Assembly: GCA_030549775.1 (NCBI GenBank) | Contig: CM060181.1 | Span: forward strand, 55,165,201-55,229,200 | Origin: Tamarix chinensis | Lineage: Eukaryota > Streptophyta > Magnoliopsida > Caryophyllales > Tamaricaceae | Reading direction: 5' to 3' | Length of the DNA: 64,000 nt | Position numbers and translations under genes: made by a program | Notes under the pieces: generated by a model | Told to the model about the DNA's origin: nothing | Database searches by the model: none | Seen by the model: only the letters and a program-made list of their open reading frames with translations | Shown here: piece by piece, positions 37,291-50,196 of the stretch | Position numbering within the stretch: the first letter of the stretch is position 1 | Layout of the letters: each line of letters opens with the position of its first letter

Positions 37291-37789
37291 ATCGTAAGGT
37301 AACCGAACTACTAACTCCTGATAGCCAACCTAAGGGCTAGTGAAGATGGCTCAAACAAAATCTTATTTCCATTATATAGTTAATTAGTGATTTCACAATT
37401 CATAACAAAATTCCATAACAATCTAAGGCCACAAGCCACACAACTAACTATTTTTGTCTTCCTTAATTTCATTATTTTTAATTACTAAGTGATATCACAA
37501 ATCACAACTACAATTTTACTAATTACCAGATGAGTGTTACCAAGTAATAACACCAAACACAACAAAAGACATACAAGCCACAACTTAGGTATTTAGAGGT
37601 GACACCAAGCTTAACTACTCAAGGCACAACAATATTATCATTTTGATCTATATTAAATTTAGGTTAAGCATGGTTGAAATAATGATTAAAATACTATAAT
37701 TACTTAGAAAAGTTAATATATAAGTCCCAAAGAAAGATTATCAAATACTAAGGAAACATGGCAAACTCAAACAGTCTTATTGATCTGTC

Positions 37790-38130
37790 GCTAGGAACTA
37801 TTAACTGATTTGGTCACACTTGAGCAAAGAAAAATAACACACAATAAAACTAGTCGACTAGTTGGTCCAATTGATTGTCTATTCATAGAAGCCAATTAAT
37901 GGGTTTAGCTAAACTAATTGATGGGTTTAAGTAGAGGCCAAACCACTCCAGACACAAAATAACTAGTCAATGCTTTTAAACAAATCGATCGATTGATCAC
38001 AAAACTATTCAACTAGTTCATAAAACAAATCTGTCATTCTCACAACCATCCCATTAAAAATACCAAGTCAAGCAACTGTTCACACAACTAGTTGATCGGT
38101 CTAGCAAATTAGTTAACCGGTCTGGAAGAA
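37790..38130. repeat. Palindrome cluster (CTAGTCGACTAG / TCGATCGA type)
   Basis: It includes the perfect 16-bp palindrome AACTAGTCGACTAGTT at 37848-37863, plus AATCGATCGATTGAT and many degenerate CAATTGATGGGTTT, ACTAGTTGATCGG and ATTAGTTAACCGG words. The same layout recurs at 58160-58470, and related words at 40030-40150, 42160-42270, 43430-43720, 52840-53480 and 62880-62920. Confidence 0.75.
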
Positions 38131-40257
38131 ACAACATCTATACCCACGATCCACTCTTAGTAGAAATTTTCCAAACTTTCCCAAATTAACCCTAGCATGG
38201 CCACATATCATAAAACACATAAAGAGTCATACTAAAATCACATGGCTAAACATTAGAGATCGATAATCTATAAGATCATGGTCAACATTGCAATTCATAT
38301 GTGAATATAATAAAAATCATGATTCCTACCTCAATTCATCAATATAGATGAAATAATATAAAATAGGCCATTATCAACTCATGCTCAAATAAGTAAGATA
38401 AGATGGCTATATGCTATCAAACCACCTATGGAAGCATTCGAAAGACATTGAAACATGGATAATTCCCCAAGACCAAATTAAAGATTCAATCTCATACCAT
38501 ACTCAAAAGATTCATAGTAAGAAAATAATGAATAAATCATGCTCAAAACCCCATAAATCACCGCACACCAATGCTGCTATTGCTAATACTATAATTATAT
38601 CATAAACATGCCCATCCATCAATTTGTACCACACTTTCATACTTAATCCATCGAAGTCATGGTTCAAACCAAAATAATCTACACATGCTCACATATTCAA
38701 CATCAAGGAAGAATTAATGAGAACCACAACAACAATGAAATTGAGCTCATAATATCACATATAACATCAACCATATATACATCCAAGATTCATCAAAAAC
38801 CACATACTACAAAGCTGGGTTGAACATGTCGTGTTATACATTAAAAGAAAGATAAAGTAATGGAAATAACTAGACATATTAAGTATGTTTGATACATAGA
38901 ACCCCCTGAATTTAGTTATAAAGCCAAACTTTTGAAGTATACACATGATCAGCATTCATGGATAAAGATCCATATGATGCCACAACTTATGCTTACAACC
39001 ATCCATATTCCTAACAAATATATTGATCAATTATATATATTTAGTAACTCATGATTTTACTTTGGAAAATGCTGAAAATAAAAGAGACTGCCTAATAAAA
39101 ACATGAAAACCAAGCCTTATCATAAGATAGAGACTTGTCTTACCTCAAAGAAAATCTTCTTGCGAAGAGAAAATACTCCTAACTTGATGGATCACTTCAA
39201 GATCCTTGATTATATAAGGGAATAAAGAATCCAAATATTAGTAAATTACACTTGAAAATGATTTTAAACAAGGGTAGAGGTTCCAATTCTCAACCTGAAC
39301 CTAAGAGATAGATAATCGAGTGCAGGAAAGAGCAAGACATCTTCAACTCTCTCAAAAATTTAATCATTATTTTTTAAAAGATAATAAAGAGGTGCCAAAG
39401 TAAAGATTAAGAAGAAGAAACAGAAGGGATAATCAAATCCAAATAGAAGAAGATGAAATGGTCTATTCAATACTAGAATAAGAAAAAAAGGAAATAAGAG
39501 AAAAGTGGTTCACTACACTTAATGGAAGAAGAAAGAAGGGAGAACAAGTAAAAAGAGCCTAACAAGTATGTTAAAAGGAGAATGAAATTATATGATGAGG
39601 GATAGAGAGGTCATGCTGGTCGACTAAAAGGAAGGAGGAGAGAAGATAGGGAGTTTGACTCGCAAGGGTGGAGTGGAGTGTCATGTATAAATGTGCATGA
39701 AAAATAAATGATGCAACATGGTGTAGGAAGGGTGAAGTCAAGCAAAATATGACCAAGATAGAGCAATAATAGGGGAAACGTGTTATGCAGAAGCCAAAGG
39801 AGTAAAGAAGGAGGTAGACAAAGATAGGAAAAGGTGGTAGGTGAGGAAAAGTACCTCTAAAGTTCTTTTGGGAGATTTATAACTAAAGAAAATTACAAAA
39901 TGATATAACTATTGTGAATATAATCCAAAAGCACCAAAATATTCTAATTAGCATAAAATAATATAATTAGAAGTTTTAATAAAAATTGAAAGGAAAATAA
40001 AATAATAAAAAAAGGATTATGGAATCATAACCTAACTAGTTGATGGGTTTAGTGAAACCAATCGATTGGTTCTATGGAAAATGAAAATGTTGGCCACTGG
40101 ATGTGCCAATTGTTTGATTCGAGGAATTAGTTAACTAGTATTGGTAAAATTTCACATTTTTGCCCCATTCCAAGTCATTTTCAAAGTTAAAACCTTTTTA
40201 TTGTATAGTAACATAATTTTAAACACATTTTTGAAGAATTTTAGGATGGGGATTACA

Positions 40258-41099
40258 ATAAGATTTTCCCAAAAACCCAGCTTTCAATATTGCCTATACA
40301 TTCAAGTTTAACCATTCTTAGAGGATAAATTGGTCTTATTTGGAGCTCATGTATACATTTTACAACTCAAAGTGAATTATTTCTTCATTTTTCAATCACA
40401 TTGTGAATTTTCTCTTTATCTTAAAACTTTATCTATGGTATTCTGTTCCCTCTCTGAGATCAACCTAAGAGTAATACATCTTTCTCATCTATCATGATTG
40501 AGCAAAAATCTGCTATTGTAAGTACCCTTTAAGGGGGCATTGCTTTAGATATTTCCAAATGGGCATGTACACTACCTACTTATAAATTGAGGATGAACAT
40601 TTGTATTAAGGAGACCTCTGCCTACTCATCAAATAAGGACAACCCATTCATTCTTCAACTTAATTACAGAGTCATTCTCTCACTCTACATATTTATTTTT
40701 ACTAAAGATAACTAATAACATTGTGTTAAAACTTTGCTAGAAGGAAGTACTCCAAGGGAAGTGCATTGACATTGAGTCATGTATTGAGCATTTCAAACTT
40801 CCCTTAATTTAGTATCTATCCAATCTCCGTCTTTTCCCTATATATAGTCTTTGTAATTTAATCTATTATGACTTGGTTTGCCTCTTCTATGTGAACCTTA
40901 AGGTTCATATTCTAGGACCCACCATCATTACCCATATGTTAGAAGTTCCTATGGTGGTAGGTGAGACTAGACTAGCTAGGATTATAGGAATAGAGCATGA
41001 TATTGCTACATGCATGACATATATTGGGTGGGTACAAACTCAGATTCCCGACTCCATTCTCTTTAACATGAATCATTTTCACTTCGTATATGGTTACTG
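40258..41099. other. Unassigned retroelement-like DNA
   Basis: It lies between the solo LTR and the gag-only element. It holds a 75-codon frame at 40873 without a recognisable domain. No ends, primer-binding site or gene were recognised. Confidence 0.4.
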
Positions 41100-42005
41100 A
41101 TGTGGGAGCATCCAAGTATAAATCAAAATTTTCTAACAAATTTAACGATGGATTTTGTTCCATTTTCAGCTAATTTCAAAAATCATTATCTAAGATATAC
41201 TTTGATCCAACCAGGAAAAAAAAGATATAACAACAACCAATTCACATCAAGGAAGAATGATTCAAAAGCATTTAGCTTAGAGGAATTACACAAGGGGAAC
41301 CTATTATTTCACTAAGTATGAATAACCTCAAATGGTTCTTAATAGGAGAAAAACTTGATGGATTGATTCAACGTAGTGTAAGCCATGAAACAACATTCTC
41401 TCAACCACCATATTTTGATAACTTTTGATGACTCCAATAAGGCTCATTAATTTAGCTAGGAGGGTACAAACTCAAGCTACTATTTTACATCAACCTAACA
41501 GCTATAACTACCCTTTTCCCTCAATTTTTGGGAAAAAATAGCATGGAAATGGAGGCCACACAACCACAACTCACAACTACTATAGTAATGAGTTTGATCA
41601 GCAACTTTTAGGTTAAATGGTGTAAAAAACCAAGGAGGAAAAAATTAGATTGTGTTGGGATCATGGGGTGACATCTTTAATTGACCATGGATGAAATTCT
41701 AGTTGTAATGCATCTTTAAAGTCTTATAGCTTGCTACAAGACACTAGTATGCCTAATTTTTTCTTTCTATCAAAAAATGATGAGTCAGAGTACTTTTTTA
41801 GTATGGTTGCTTGTAAGGAACCTCCCAAATTAGACGTAAGGGTATATGCCTTTTTTAGGTCAAGTTGGAAAGCTATAAAATTCATTGGTTGATTCTTTTT
41901 TGGTTAGATATAAGCTATCTTAGTTATTCCCCTTAAATGAATAAATAGTTTATCTTGTAACCAAATCAATCCCTTTTTCTTTTATCGAGTTAGTTTGTGA
42001 CTACA
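41100..42005 (+). mobile_element. LTR 1 of the gag-only Ty3-type element, left part
   Basis: It matches 47395-48295 closely over its length (shared: AATCAAAATTTTCTAACAA, TTATTTCACTAAGTATGAA-like, GTAAGGAACCTCCCAAAT). It is cut by the 42006 insertion and resumes at 45384. The left end is approximate. Confidence 0.75.
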
Positions 42006-45000
42006 TGTAATATCCCATATTTTTATGAAGTTTGTTTAATGGAAATTTATGGTATTTGTTAAGATTTAATCATATTTGATTTTGATTTGGAACTATGATG
42101 TAGTTTGAAGGAAAGTTATATTTAAATAAGTTTTATAAATGGAAAAAAGTGAGTTTTTAGATGAATAGGTTGACTGGTTCATTGTTTTAGATAAAGGGTT
42201 TTTTTGATTAAGCCAATCGAGTGGTTGGTAGAACAGTTGACTGGTAAGCCAAACCAATCGACTAGTTTGTCAAGTTGAGTACATTTTTAAAACATTATTT
42301 TTATGGTAAACCTTCTTACACCAAAATGGAACCTTAATAATTTCATTCCAAGTTGTTATCAAAAGATTCTTAACTTTTCTTATGGTGTATTCGGTTCGAG
42401 CTAGCTTCTGCCTCAAACAAATTTGAAGGTTCAATTTAAACAATTAAGGGTGAGGGTGACCTCAGCTTTATCTTCTTCCACCTTTCTCCTCTACATGCTT
42501 CAGAATTATTACTTTGATTTGTAAACCTATCTCTACTTAGATGGGAGATTTATTCCATAATGATCATTTATTTCCTCTCTTGTGTTTGACATTGTTGGGT
42601 GGATTTGCCTTGTATTTTTCTAGAAATCACCATTTCAGATCTAGAAGGGAGATTAACATATCTTTGATGAAATCTACCCACTTAGCTCAAATTCAAGTGG
42701 TAGAAATTAGGGTTTTCAATATGTGCCTAATCACATTCCTTGTTGTATCGATTTATTGGCTATAAGTATCCTTAATCACTCCTTCCATTCACTTTTATTT
42801 CAGCCACCGAAATATTTCAGCTCTCTCTTACCTCGTGTTCTTTTCTCTCAAATTTGACCAGATGTTCAAATCCTTTCCACTATTCTGGTCCTTTTTCTAG
42901 CTCCTTCTTGTTTATCTTTAAAAAAGGGAGGGTTATATTTATGAGGAAGTTGAGTTTCTCTTTTTGTATAAATTCTCTCTATTTATCTTTTAGGTTTGGA
43001 AAGTCATTTTTATCCTAATTTGAATTTTTATTTATGAAATTATTCAATGAATTTTTGAACCTTTAACTTCTATTTTCTTTAAGGTTTGGAAATTATAAAT
43101 CTTCCAGGTTAAGTTTTCATATTTGTGGAAGAGTTTTGCTTGCACCAAGTAAGTGTTGTGGTGAATTATTTAAAGTCCTTTTATAAGTTGGCATGAGAAT
43201 TTAGTTTCAAATTGATGCATGTTGATTAATTTATGAATTTTGAGAAAAATTCTTGAGTTAAGGGAAATTAGGTCAATTTGATTACTTATGAAGTATGTCT
43301 CAACTTATGAGCTAAAAAGTATTGGTATGATGTCTGGATATGTTTTAGTTTGGATGTGGTAGGAATCTTAAGGATGATTCATATGAAAAATGTATGTTTT
43401 GTGTTGATTAAGGGTAAAGAGATTGATTTGTTAGGTCAAACTAATTGACTAGTCCTTAGAATAGTCAACTAGTCGACCCAACCCATCGATTGGTAAGTTT
43501 ATGGTGACCTTGATTTTCTCTCTGGTTAAACCTATCTACTTGTTTGGCAGAACAAATTAACTGGTCCTAGAAAATTTTATTATCTTAGTCAAATTGATCA
43601 ACTAGTTTGAGGGAACCCTAGGTTTAGCTAAGGCAAACTAATCAATTGGTCAGCCCAAATCAGTTGACTAGTTGGCCCAACTGATCAACTAGTTGGTAAA
43701 ATTGATTAATTGGTTCTACCAAATTGTGTGATTTTGATCTTGTGACTTGGATATGCCTTAATATCATGCCTAATGATTTTAAATGATTGTTTAATGAGGA
43801 AAATACATCTGCTGACATAAATGGGCAACCTAACTAATGGATTAAATGAATCATAACTTGACATGCTCAATAGGTGTTTCAAAGGCCATAATGGGTAAAC
43901 CCGAATAAGTATTTGATGTCATTAAAGTGGTAATACAACCTGAACTTTGGCCTAAAATATATTTATCTAAGGGATTTAGTTAATATTCAGTAAGCATTAA
44001 TGGAAATCCCATACATGGTTGGGGAATGGTAATGATTAAGATGGAATAAGTATGTGAATGCCTTGCTCACATATTGTGTGTGCCTTGTATGATCACGTAA
44101 CCTCAAGAATTATGTACTAATCACTTAAAGTGAAAGATGATCGAGTTGTGTATAGGTATGGGTTATCCGGTCCTTGATTATCTACTAGGTGTTTAGCTTA
44201 CCTTCTAGCGTTTATTAGTTCCTTTGAGTAGGATCCTAGTAGAATCCCTTACCTTATCTACTCTAGACATTGATGATGTATTAGGGGGTATCAATACTAA
44301 AGGGTGTGATGAAATAGGTGTTTTGGCTTAAGCCTAAACTTATTTCCATTGGTTATTACTTGGCTTCAACCTGGACTTTATGTCATTTGGTTTGGATAGA
44401 TTTTCATGGTATGTGAGACCATGAGGTGTTGTATAGTCCATTAGTTGATAATAATTGGGACAAGTATTTGTATAGTAGTTTAAATGAGTAATTGGCTAAG
44501 AAGTTGGAATAGGAATTTGATTAAAGAGAAAGATAAAAGTAAAAGGAAAAAATGGTAAAGGAGATAATGACATAGATATGTATAAATGACCTAATAAATT
44601 AGGGATGTAGAAATTGCCTATGGTGAAATGATGTGATTGGATGAACAAAGCTTTACTATTAGCTAGACATTCTACTTGTAGAGTGTATATTTTAGTCTAT
44701 GATGTAGTGCTATGGTATCAAGCATGATGAGTCATGTATAGTATGAGCTTCCTATACTTGATGTGACCATGATAGAGCATGTATCCTATTTATATGAATG
44801 ATGTAAGGAAAAATGTTTGTATGACTTGTGTATTACGTTTTAATCTTGTGTGTTGATGACTCCATTGGGTGGTAACATGGATTACTCAATATGAACCATA
44901 CTAATGTACTCATTTACTCGGTCACCTACTTATTCCCATGAGCAGAGGGTCATGTGTAGGTATTTGAGGATGGTCAGTAGTTTGCCAACCTCGTGTGTGA

Positions 45001-45383
45001 CATAGTTTTTGAGAGCATGGACATTTAAAGACATTTAAGTGGTCCATGATGGACCAAAGTTACTATCATGCCCTACTTTGTTATTATAATTTGACGCCAT
45101 GTACTTTGACTTAAATTCCTCATATATTTGAACATTATAGGCCATTAAGGTCCTGTCTTTATATAATACTCTTTGTTTTGGTATTTATATAATATGTTTT
45201 AGCACACTTTACATTAATTTTGGTTTGTTTGATTCTCAACCTTGTATTTAACATGGGATAGGCAACTAGTGTCTGTATTAGATATTGTGGCAACACCCCA
45301 TTTTTCCCAAGTGTTTATTAGTTTTCTACTTCTGTAAGGTTTCAAAACAATTTTTTTTAATAGTGAAAAATGGAGGTGTAACA
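42006..45383 (-). mobile_element. Solo LTR, 3.4 kb, inserted in LTR 1 (minus orientation)
   Basis: It starts TGTAATATCCCATA and ends GGAGGTGTAACA. It is flanked by CTACA (42001-42005) and CTATA (45384-45388), four of five matching. The flanking sequence is continuous in the uninterrupted partner LTR near 48290, which independently proves insertion. Read on the minus strand it opens TGTTACACCTCCATTTTT, like the 35825 element, so orientation is reversed. It contains two palindrome clusters. No coding domain. Confidence 0.8.
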
Positions 45384-45683
45384 CTATATGAGACTAACAC
45401 ACTCTATGTAAGTGTTTAGCTCACACATGACTAGAATTAGATTTGGTTGCCTCATATTTTCACCTTCAAACTTGAGCAAATAGTTTGATTGAATTTATCC
45501 TCAAAATCTTACCTTCTTTATTTCAAGAGTTCAATACCTTGAATGATGATTGTGAGTATATGAATTTAAGGGGTACTTAAGTTCATATTTCCCTCTTCTT
45601 CAAGCTCCATTTCTATTTTTAATTTTGATGGTCATTATCATAATCCACTATCTTCTTTAGCATGAAAAAATAAGTTTCTCATA
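45384..45683 (+). mobile_element. LTR 1 of the gag-only element, right part
   Basis: Similar to 48300-48575 (shared GAATTAGATTTGGTT, TAGTTTGATTGAATTTATCC, GAGTATATGAATTTAAGG). It ends near a CATA/CATATGCA-type terminus a few bases before the primer-binding site. Confidence 0.75.
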
Positions 45684-45693
45684 TAAATAAAAT

Positions 45694-45709
45694 TGTTATC
45701 AGAGTTCAA
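45694..45709 (+). other. Primer-binding site of the gag-only element
   Basis: TGTTATCAGAGTTCAA resembles the initiator tRNA-Met primer-binding site, placed just inside LTR 1. Confidence 0.65.
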
Positions 45710-45919
45710 GGCTAGTAAATTGGGTCTTATCTTTTTATTCTCTACATTTTTGTTCAACATTATCCACCATTCTATGCCATCATCATTGCTTAATATTTTT
45801 TTTCATCCATCCACCAACCCTTTACATCATCATCATTTTGTTAATACTTTCCTTGCTATTTTTGTCCATCTCATCCACCCTCACACAAACATTAGCCCAT
45901 AACCTTCCTTTTCTCCCAT

Positions 45920-46430
45920 TTGACCCCTTTTTCACTTACTCTTTTCCATACCTACAAATATTCAAACAAAAAAAATGGACCATTATACTTTAATGGTAAC
46001 CTCAAAGATTATTCTGAATGGAAAAAAAGTTCAAGGGAATTTGAAACTAAAGGTTACTCCGATGAGAAAGACTTCAAGGTTGCTATCAAAAGATTTGATA
46101 GCTACTTGTCATTTTGGTGGAAAAACCTATGCTATCAAAGAAGGATGAAGGGAAAGTCAAAAGTGAATTCATGGAGAAATTTAAAAAAGCTTATGAGAAA
46201 GAAGTTCTTACCCCCACTTGAGAAGCATAACTTTCATGATAAGATGAATACTTATCAATAAAAGAAGTGATCCCTAAAATTTGAAGTTCTTGCTAAGTCC
46301 TTTGATGTTAAAGTTAAATGCAAGAATAAGCAAGGAGAAGGTAAACTAAGAGTTGCTTGGTGCTCATAATGCCAATGCATTGGTCACTCTAGATCCATGT
46401 GTACCAACAAATAGAAAGTGACACTCATGT
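45920..46430 (+). pseudogene. Ty3-type gag remnant
   Basis: A 113-codon open piece (45920-46261) carries the retrotransposon gag signature: FNGNLKDYSEW, then a LSFWWKNL block, a basic RRMKGKSKVNSWRNLKK segment and KKFLPP. Downstream in decayed sequence, CQCIGHSRSMC (about 46370-46400) recalls a zinc knuckle with its first part damaged. No protease, RT or integrase follows before LTR 2. Confidence 0.75.
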
Positions 46431-47394
46431 AATATAAATAGATCATCTAATATGAAGGGAAAAGAAGAAAATGAAAATTTTGATGTTATTGCTCAATATG
46501 AGTTCAATAATGAAGAAGGTAAAGAGGCCAGTGATTCTAAACTTTAAGATGCCATTTGAGGTGACCACGAGGAGATATAATCGTTAGATGAATATTCTCA
46601 TTTGGTTGTTGAGGTTTCTCTAACCAAACCTACCCCCTTTCCTTCAAAGGAAATATATATTCTTATAATAGCACTTTCCAACCTCTTTGTGCCTCAACCA
46701 AAAAGGTTAGAAGTCATGATTGAGCACCCAAAGTTTAGTGAAAAATTAAGTGTTTCCACTATTAATTTTTATCATATTTGAAGAACATAACAATACCATC
46801 CTTTTAAACCCATTTCCACTACTCTATGAAACTGAACCATTCAATTTTCAAAGAAGGGATTAGCGTGTCTAAGTTTAGTTTTAGCACATTTAATGAGAAG
46901 ATTAACCATGTAAATGTCTTGTATTTTTATCACTATCTTATGGTAGGTGAGTTTGTGCCTAAATTTTTGTTACACTATAAGCCATGACCATAAATACTCA
47001 AACACATGAGTTTTAGTGAGAAATTAAGTGCATCAAAACTCAAGTTTCACACCTCTGAAAGGAATCCCCATGTGTGCTTTAGCACTAATATCTTTTTCTT
47101 TCATTATTTTCTTTCTCGAATCATGTTCACTATAGGACATGACACATTTTATTTGATAAGAATCATTATTCTATTATTTTTTGTGGCTATACCAAAAGTG
47201 AAGGCTTACACCAATGTTTGGTTGTTTTCTTGTGATTAGTTTGCAAATGCTTCTAAATTATGTCTTCAAGATGCACACAAAGGAAAGCTTGTGAAATAGT
47301 TTGTTCTTAAAAAACTCTTAGGCCTTAAAGATCAACCATTTGAAGAGATGAAGTTTCATCTTTAACAACTTAGGGAGAATGATGAGGGAGAATT
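46431..47394 (+). other. Internal region of the gag-only element
   Basis: AT-rich with only short frames (for example 77 codons at 47006) and no pol domain. It ends in a purine-rich stretch (GGGAGAATGATGAGGGAGAA, about 47372-47391) that can serve as a polypurine tract just before LTR 2. Confidence 0.5.
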
Positions 47395-48580
47395 TGATTA
47401 CAAATCAAAATTTTCTAACAATTTTAATGATGGATTTTGTTTGCTTTTCATCTTATTTTACTAAACATTATCCGAGGGGTATTTTTGTCCAATCAATAAA
47501 AAAGGAGATAACAATAACCAATTAAAAACATGGAAGATTAATAAAAGGCACTTAGATTAGAGTAATTACACTAGGGAAACATATTATTTTACTAAGTATG
47601 AAAAGACTCAAAGGCTTCTTACTAGGAGAACTACTCGATGGCTTGTTGCCAAGCCATGTAAGGCATGCAACAACATTCTTTAAACCACTAACTTTTGATA
47701 CCTTTTGATCTCAATAATATTCCTATCAATTAATATATGAGGGGAAAAAAATTCAAGCCACATTTTTACAATAGCCCAATAGCCATATCTAACCTATTTC
47801 TTTAATGTTTGGGACAAGTTTGGCATGGAAATGGAAGCACACAACCATAACTCACAGCAAATACAATAGTGAGTTTGAGTAGCAAATTTTAATTGAATAA
47901 TGTAAAAAATCAAGGAGGATAGGTCTGGATTATGTTGGGATCATGGGGAGTGCTTCTTTAATAGACCATGGACAAAATTCATCCATAAGACACCATCAAA
48001 GCCTTACAAACTTGCCACAAGACACTACTAGGACTAATTTTTGCTTTCTACCAACCTATGATGGTTTAAAGTACCTATATAGCATGGTTTCTTGTAAGGA
48101 ACCTCCCAAATCAAATGAAAGGTATAAGGGGTTGTTTTATGTCAAGTTGAAAAGCTATAAAAGTCATTGGCTAATTCTTATTTGGTTAGATTTACACCAG
48201 CTTAGTTATTCCCCTTAGATAACTAACTAGTTTGTCTTGTAACCAAATTAACCCGTTTTACTTTTATTGAGTTAGTTTTTAACAACATGTTAATAGCACA
48301 CTATATAAGTGTTTGCATCATGAATGTATAGAATTAGATTTGGTTACATTATATTCTTCTCCCTTTTGGTGAGATGTACCTTTACACTTGATTTAATAGT
48401 TTGATTGAATTTATCCTCAAAATCTTACCTTCTTAATTTCAAAAGTTTAATACCTTGGATGGTGATTATGAGTATATGAATTTAAGGGTTACTTAAGTTC
48501 ATATATTCTTCTTCTTTAACCTCTATTTTTTTTTTTAATTTCGGTCAAAAATATCTTAATTCACCGTCTTCTTTTACATA
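47395..48580 (+). mobile_element. LTR 2 of the gag-only Ty3-type element
   Basis: About 1.2 kb, uninterrupted. It matches the two parts of LTR 1 in order. A 91-codon open frame at 47943-48218 is LTR sequence shared in part with 41680-41970 and is not a recognised gene. Ends are approximate. Confidence 0.7.
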
Positions 48581-49900
48581 ACCTAATTTGTTTCCCATAT
48601 GCATCAACAACACAACCAACTCTTACTATCTACAACCTTTTAAGAAGGTATGTTCCATTCTTTTCCCTCGAGTTAGCTTAGGAACATACATGACCCTTAA
48701 GTATTCATACGGGGTCTATTATAACCAATATGCTACCTCTATATTCTTTGGGGTTGACATCTTCAACATATGTCCCATATATATGGACATAGTCAAGATG
48801 CTCTTAGCTATGGATCAATTATCACAAGGATCCTTTGAGGTTTTAGAGTTTAGTTTGCAGTTTGGCCACTTCACTTTGCTTGGATAATGGGCTTGACAGT
48901 TTGGATGTTGTTACCTTCAAACAAATAGGATATCAGGTAAGTGTTGATGGGCTAACCCTTGAACTTGCACCTATGGCTTATGCCTCACTTCTTTATAGTG
49001 ATTGCATATCTACTCGACTTAAGCTAAAAATTCTTCCAACCAATGAGGATGATCTAATTCCACCCTTAGATGATCTTATAGCTCTGACTAATATACTATT
49101 CACATCTAGAGGAGCAGACACATCCACAACAACACCCGCCACCTCCAGAGTACCTATCCCACCTACAAATTCTAATCTTGTAACACTAGATAATGTTCAA
49201 GATCTACTTCTTAGAGTGGTTACAATACTAATTGATGGAGAAACATCAAGGAGTTTTAGAGACTGAGATGTGAGCTCTTGACTTACATATTGAGATTGAC
49301 TTTACACTGTATCATTAAGATGATGAGGCTACACATCCAGGTGTTGAGGTTATCTCTAAGGCACACCCATTCCCTTTATTACTAATTAGGTGATGTCATT
49401 CCTCCGCTCATCGATTCAGTTAATGAAAAGTCCATTGCTGAGGCTACTCATATTAGTTGAGCTAACATTGATACTACTAACTCTGAAAACATAGTGATTA
49501 AGGACTTATACTTGATGAGGCTACTCAGAATGGTTGATCTACCTTCAAGACTATTAACATTAAGGACATTGTGAGTGAGGAATTATACATACTGTCTACA
49601 CCTTCAATCATTACTCTAGTTATGCCATTTTACCTACCCACCATTTATATGTGCCCTACATGTGTATATTCTTTCTTTTTTTTCATATTACATGTAGTGC
49701 ATTACTTCGACGTGTACTCTTCTATATTTGTATGGTTCGAAAATATATTTTTGATGTATACTATAACCATAAAATATGATATTGCATTCTCATTATATAT
49801 CTTATGTATCAATTCTACTTATGTATTTTTATCCCTGTTCACTAATCTCTTCTCTTAAATAATTAGTAACATGGTCTTTACTTATGCATCACACCAGGGA
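48581..49900 (+). other. Decayed open frames of unknown origin
   Basis: A 99-codon frame (48588-48887) overlaps a 134-codon frame without an ATG (48862-49266). The latter has a Thr/Pro/Ser-rich tail (TSTTTPATSRVPIPPT) and no recognised domain. Both are followed within 1 kb by a Sirevirus-like 3' end, so they may be the remains of that element's 3' ORF region (some Sireviruses carry an env-like ORF there). Family not established. Confidence 0.35.
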
Positions 49901-50196
49901 GAGTGTTTTCCATGTTTCCTTAATGTGTGCCTCTCCTTTTATCTATCTATGCATGTGTTTAGGGGGATATTCCCCTTAGGATTTCACAATTCTTGTCTCA
50001 TTTTTTTATAGGTTTTGACATTGCCAACTCTTAATCCTTACATTTTATTGATAAAAAAAGGGGCAAGAATTCAAAGCTCAAATTAAAAATGGTAAATTTG
50101 GTAAATAAAAAAGGATATAGTACAATTATCACATACTTTATTCGTTATTCTTTGATAATTACACTTTTTGTTTGTCATCATATAAAAGGGGGATAC
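49900..50196 (+). mobile_element. Sirevirus-like 3' untranslated region and polypurine tract
   Basis: Landmarks common to Sirevirus 3' ends appear in order: a purine-rich GGGAGAG/GGGGGATA series (49907, 49960-49970), TTTGACATTGCCA near 50014, TTGATAAAAAAAGGGGCAAG near 50050, and TTTGTCATCATATAAAAGGG near 50171, where AAAAGGGGGAT fits the polypurine tract. The LTR should begin a few bases later. Confidence 0.55.

Larger units (their letters stand above)
35825..40257 (+). mobile_element. Solo LTR, 4.4 kb (long-LTR family)
   Basis: It begins TGTAACACCTCC and ends GATGGGGATTACA. It is flanked by GTAAG (35820-35824) and ATAAG (40258-40262), four of five matching. No gag, pol, primer-binding site or polypurine tract lies between. 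The start, the TAACACCAAGCTTAAC block, the GATGGGTTTAAG block and the last 110 bp all have counterparts in the 55609-63023 element. Lengths above 4 kb fit the long LTRs of some Ty3 lineages. A coding-free LARD-like element is the main alternative. Confidence 0.7.
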
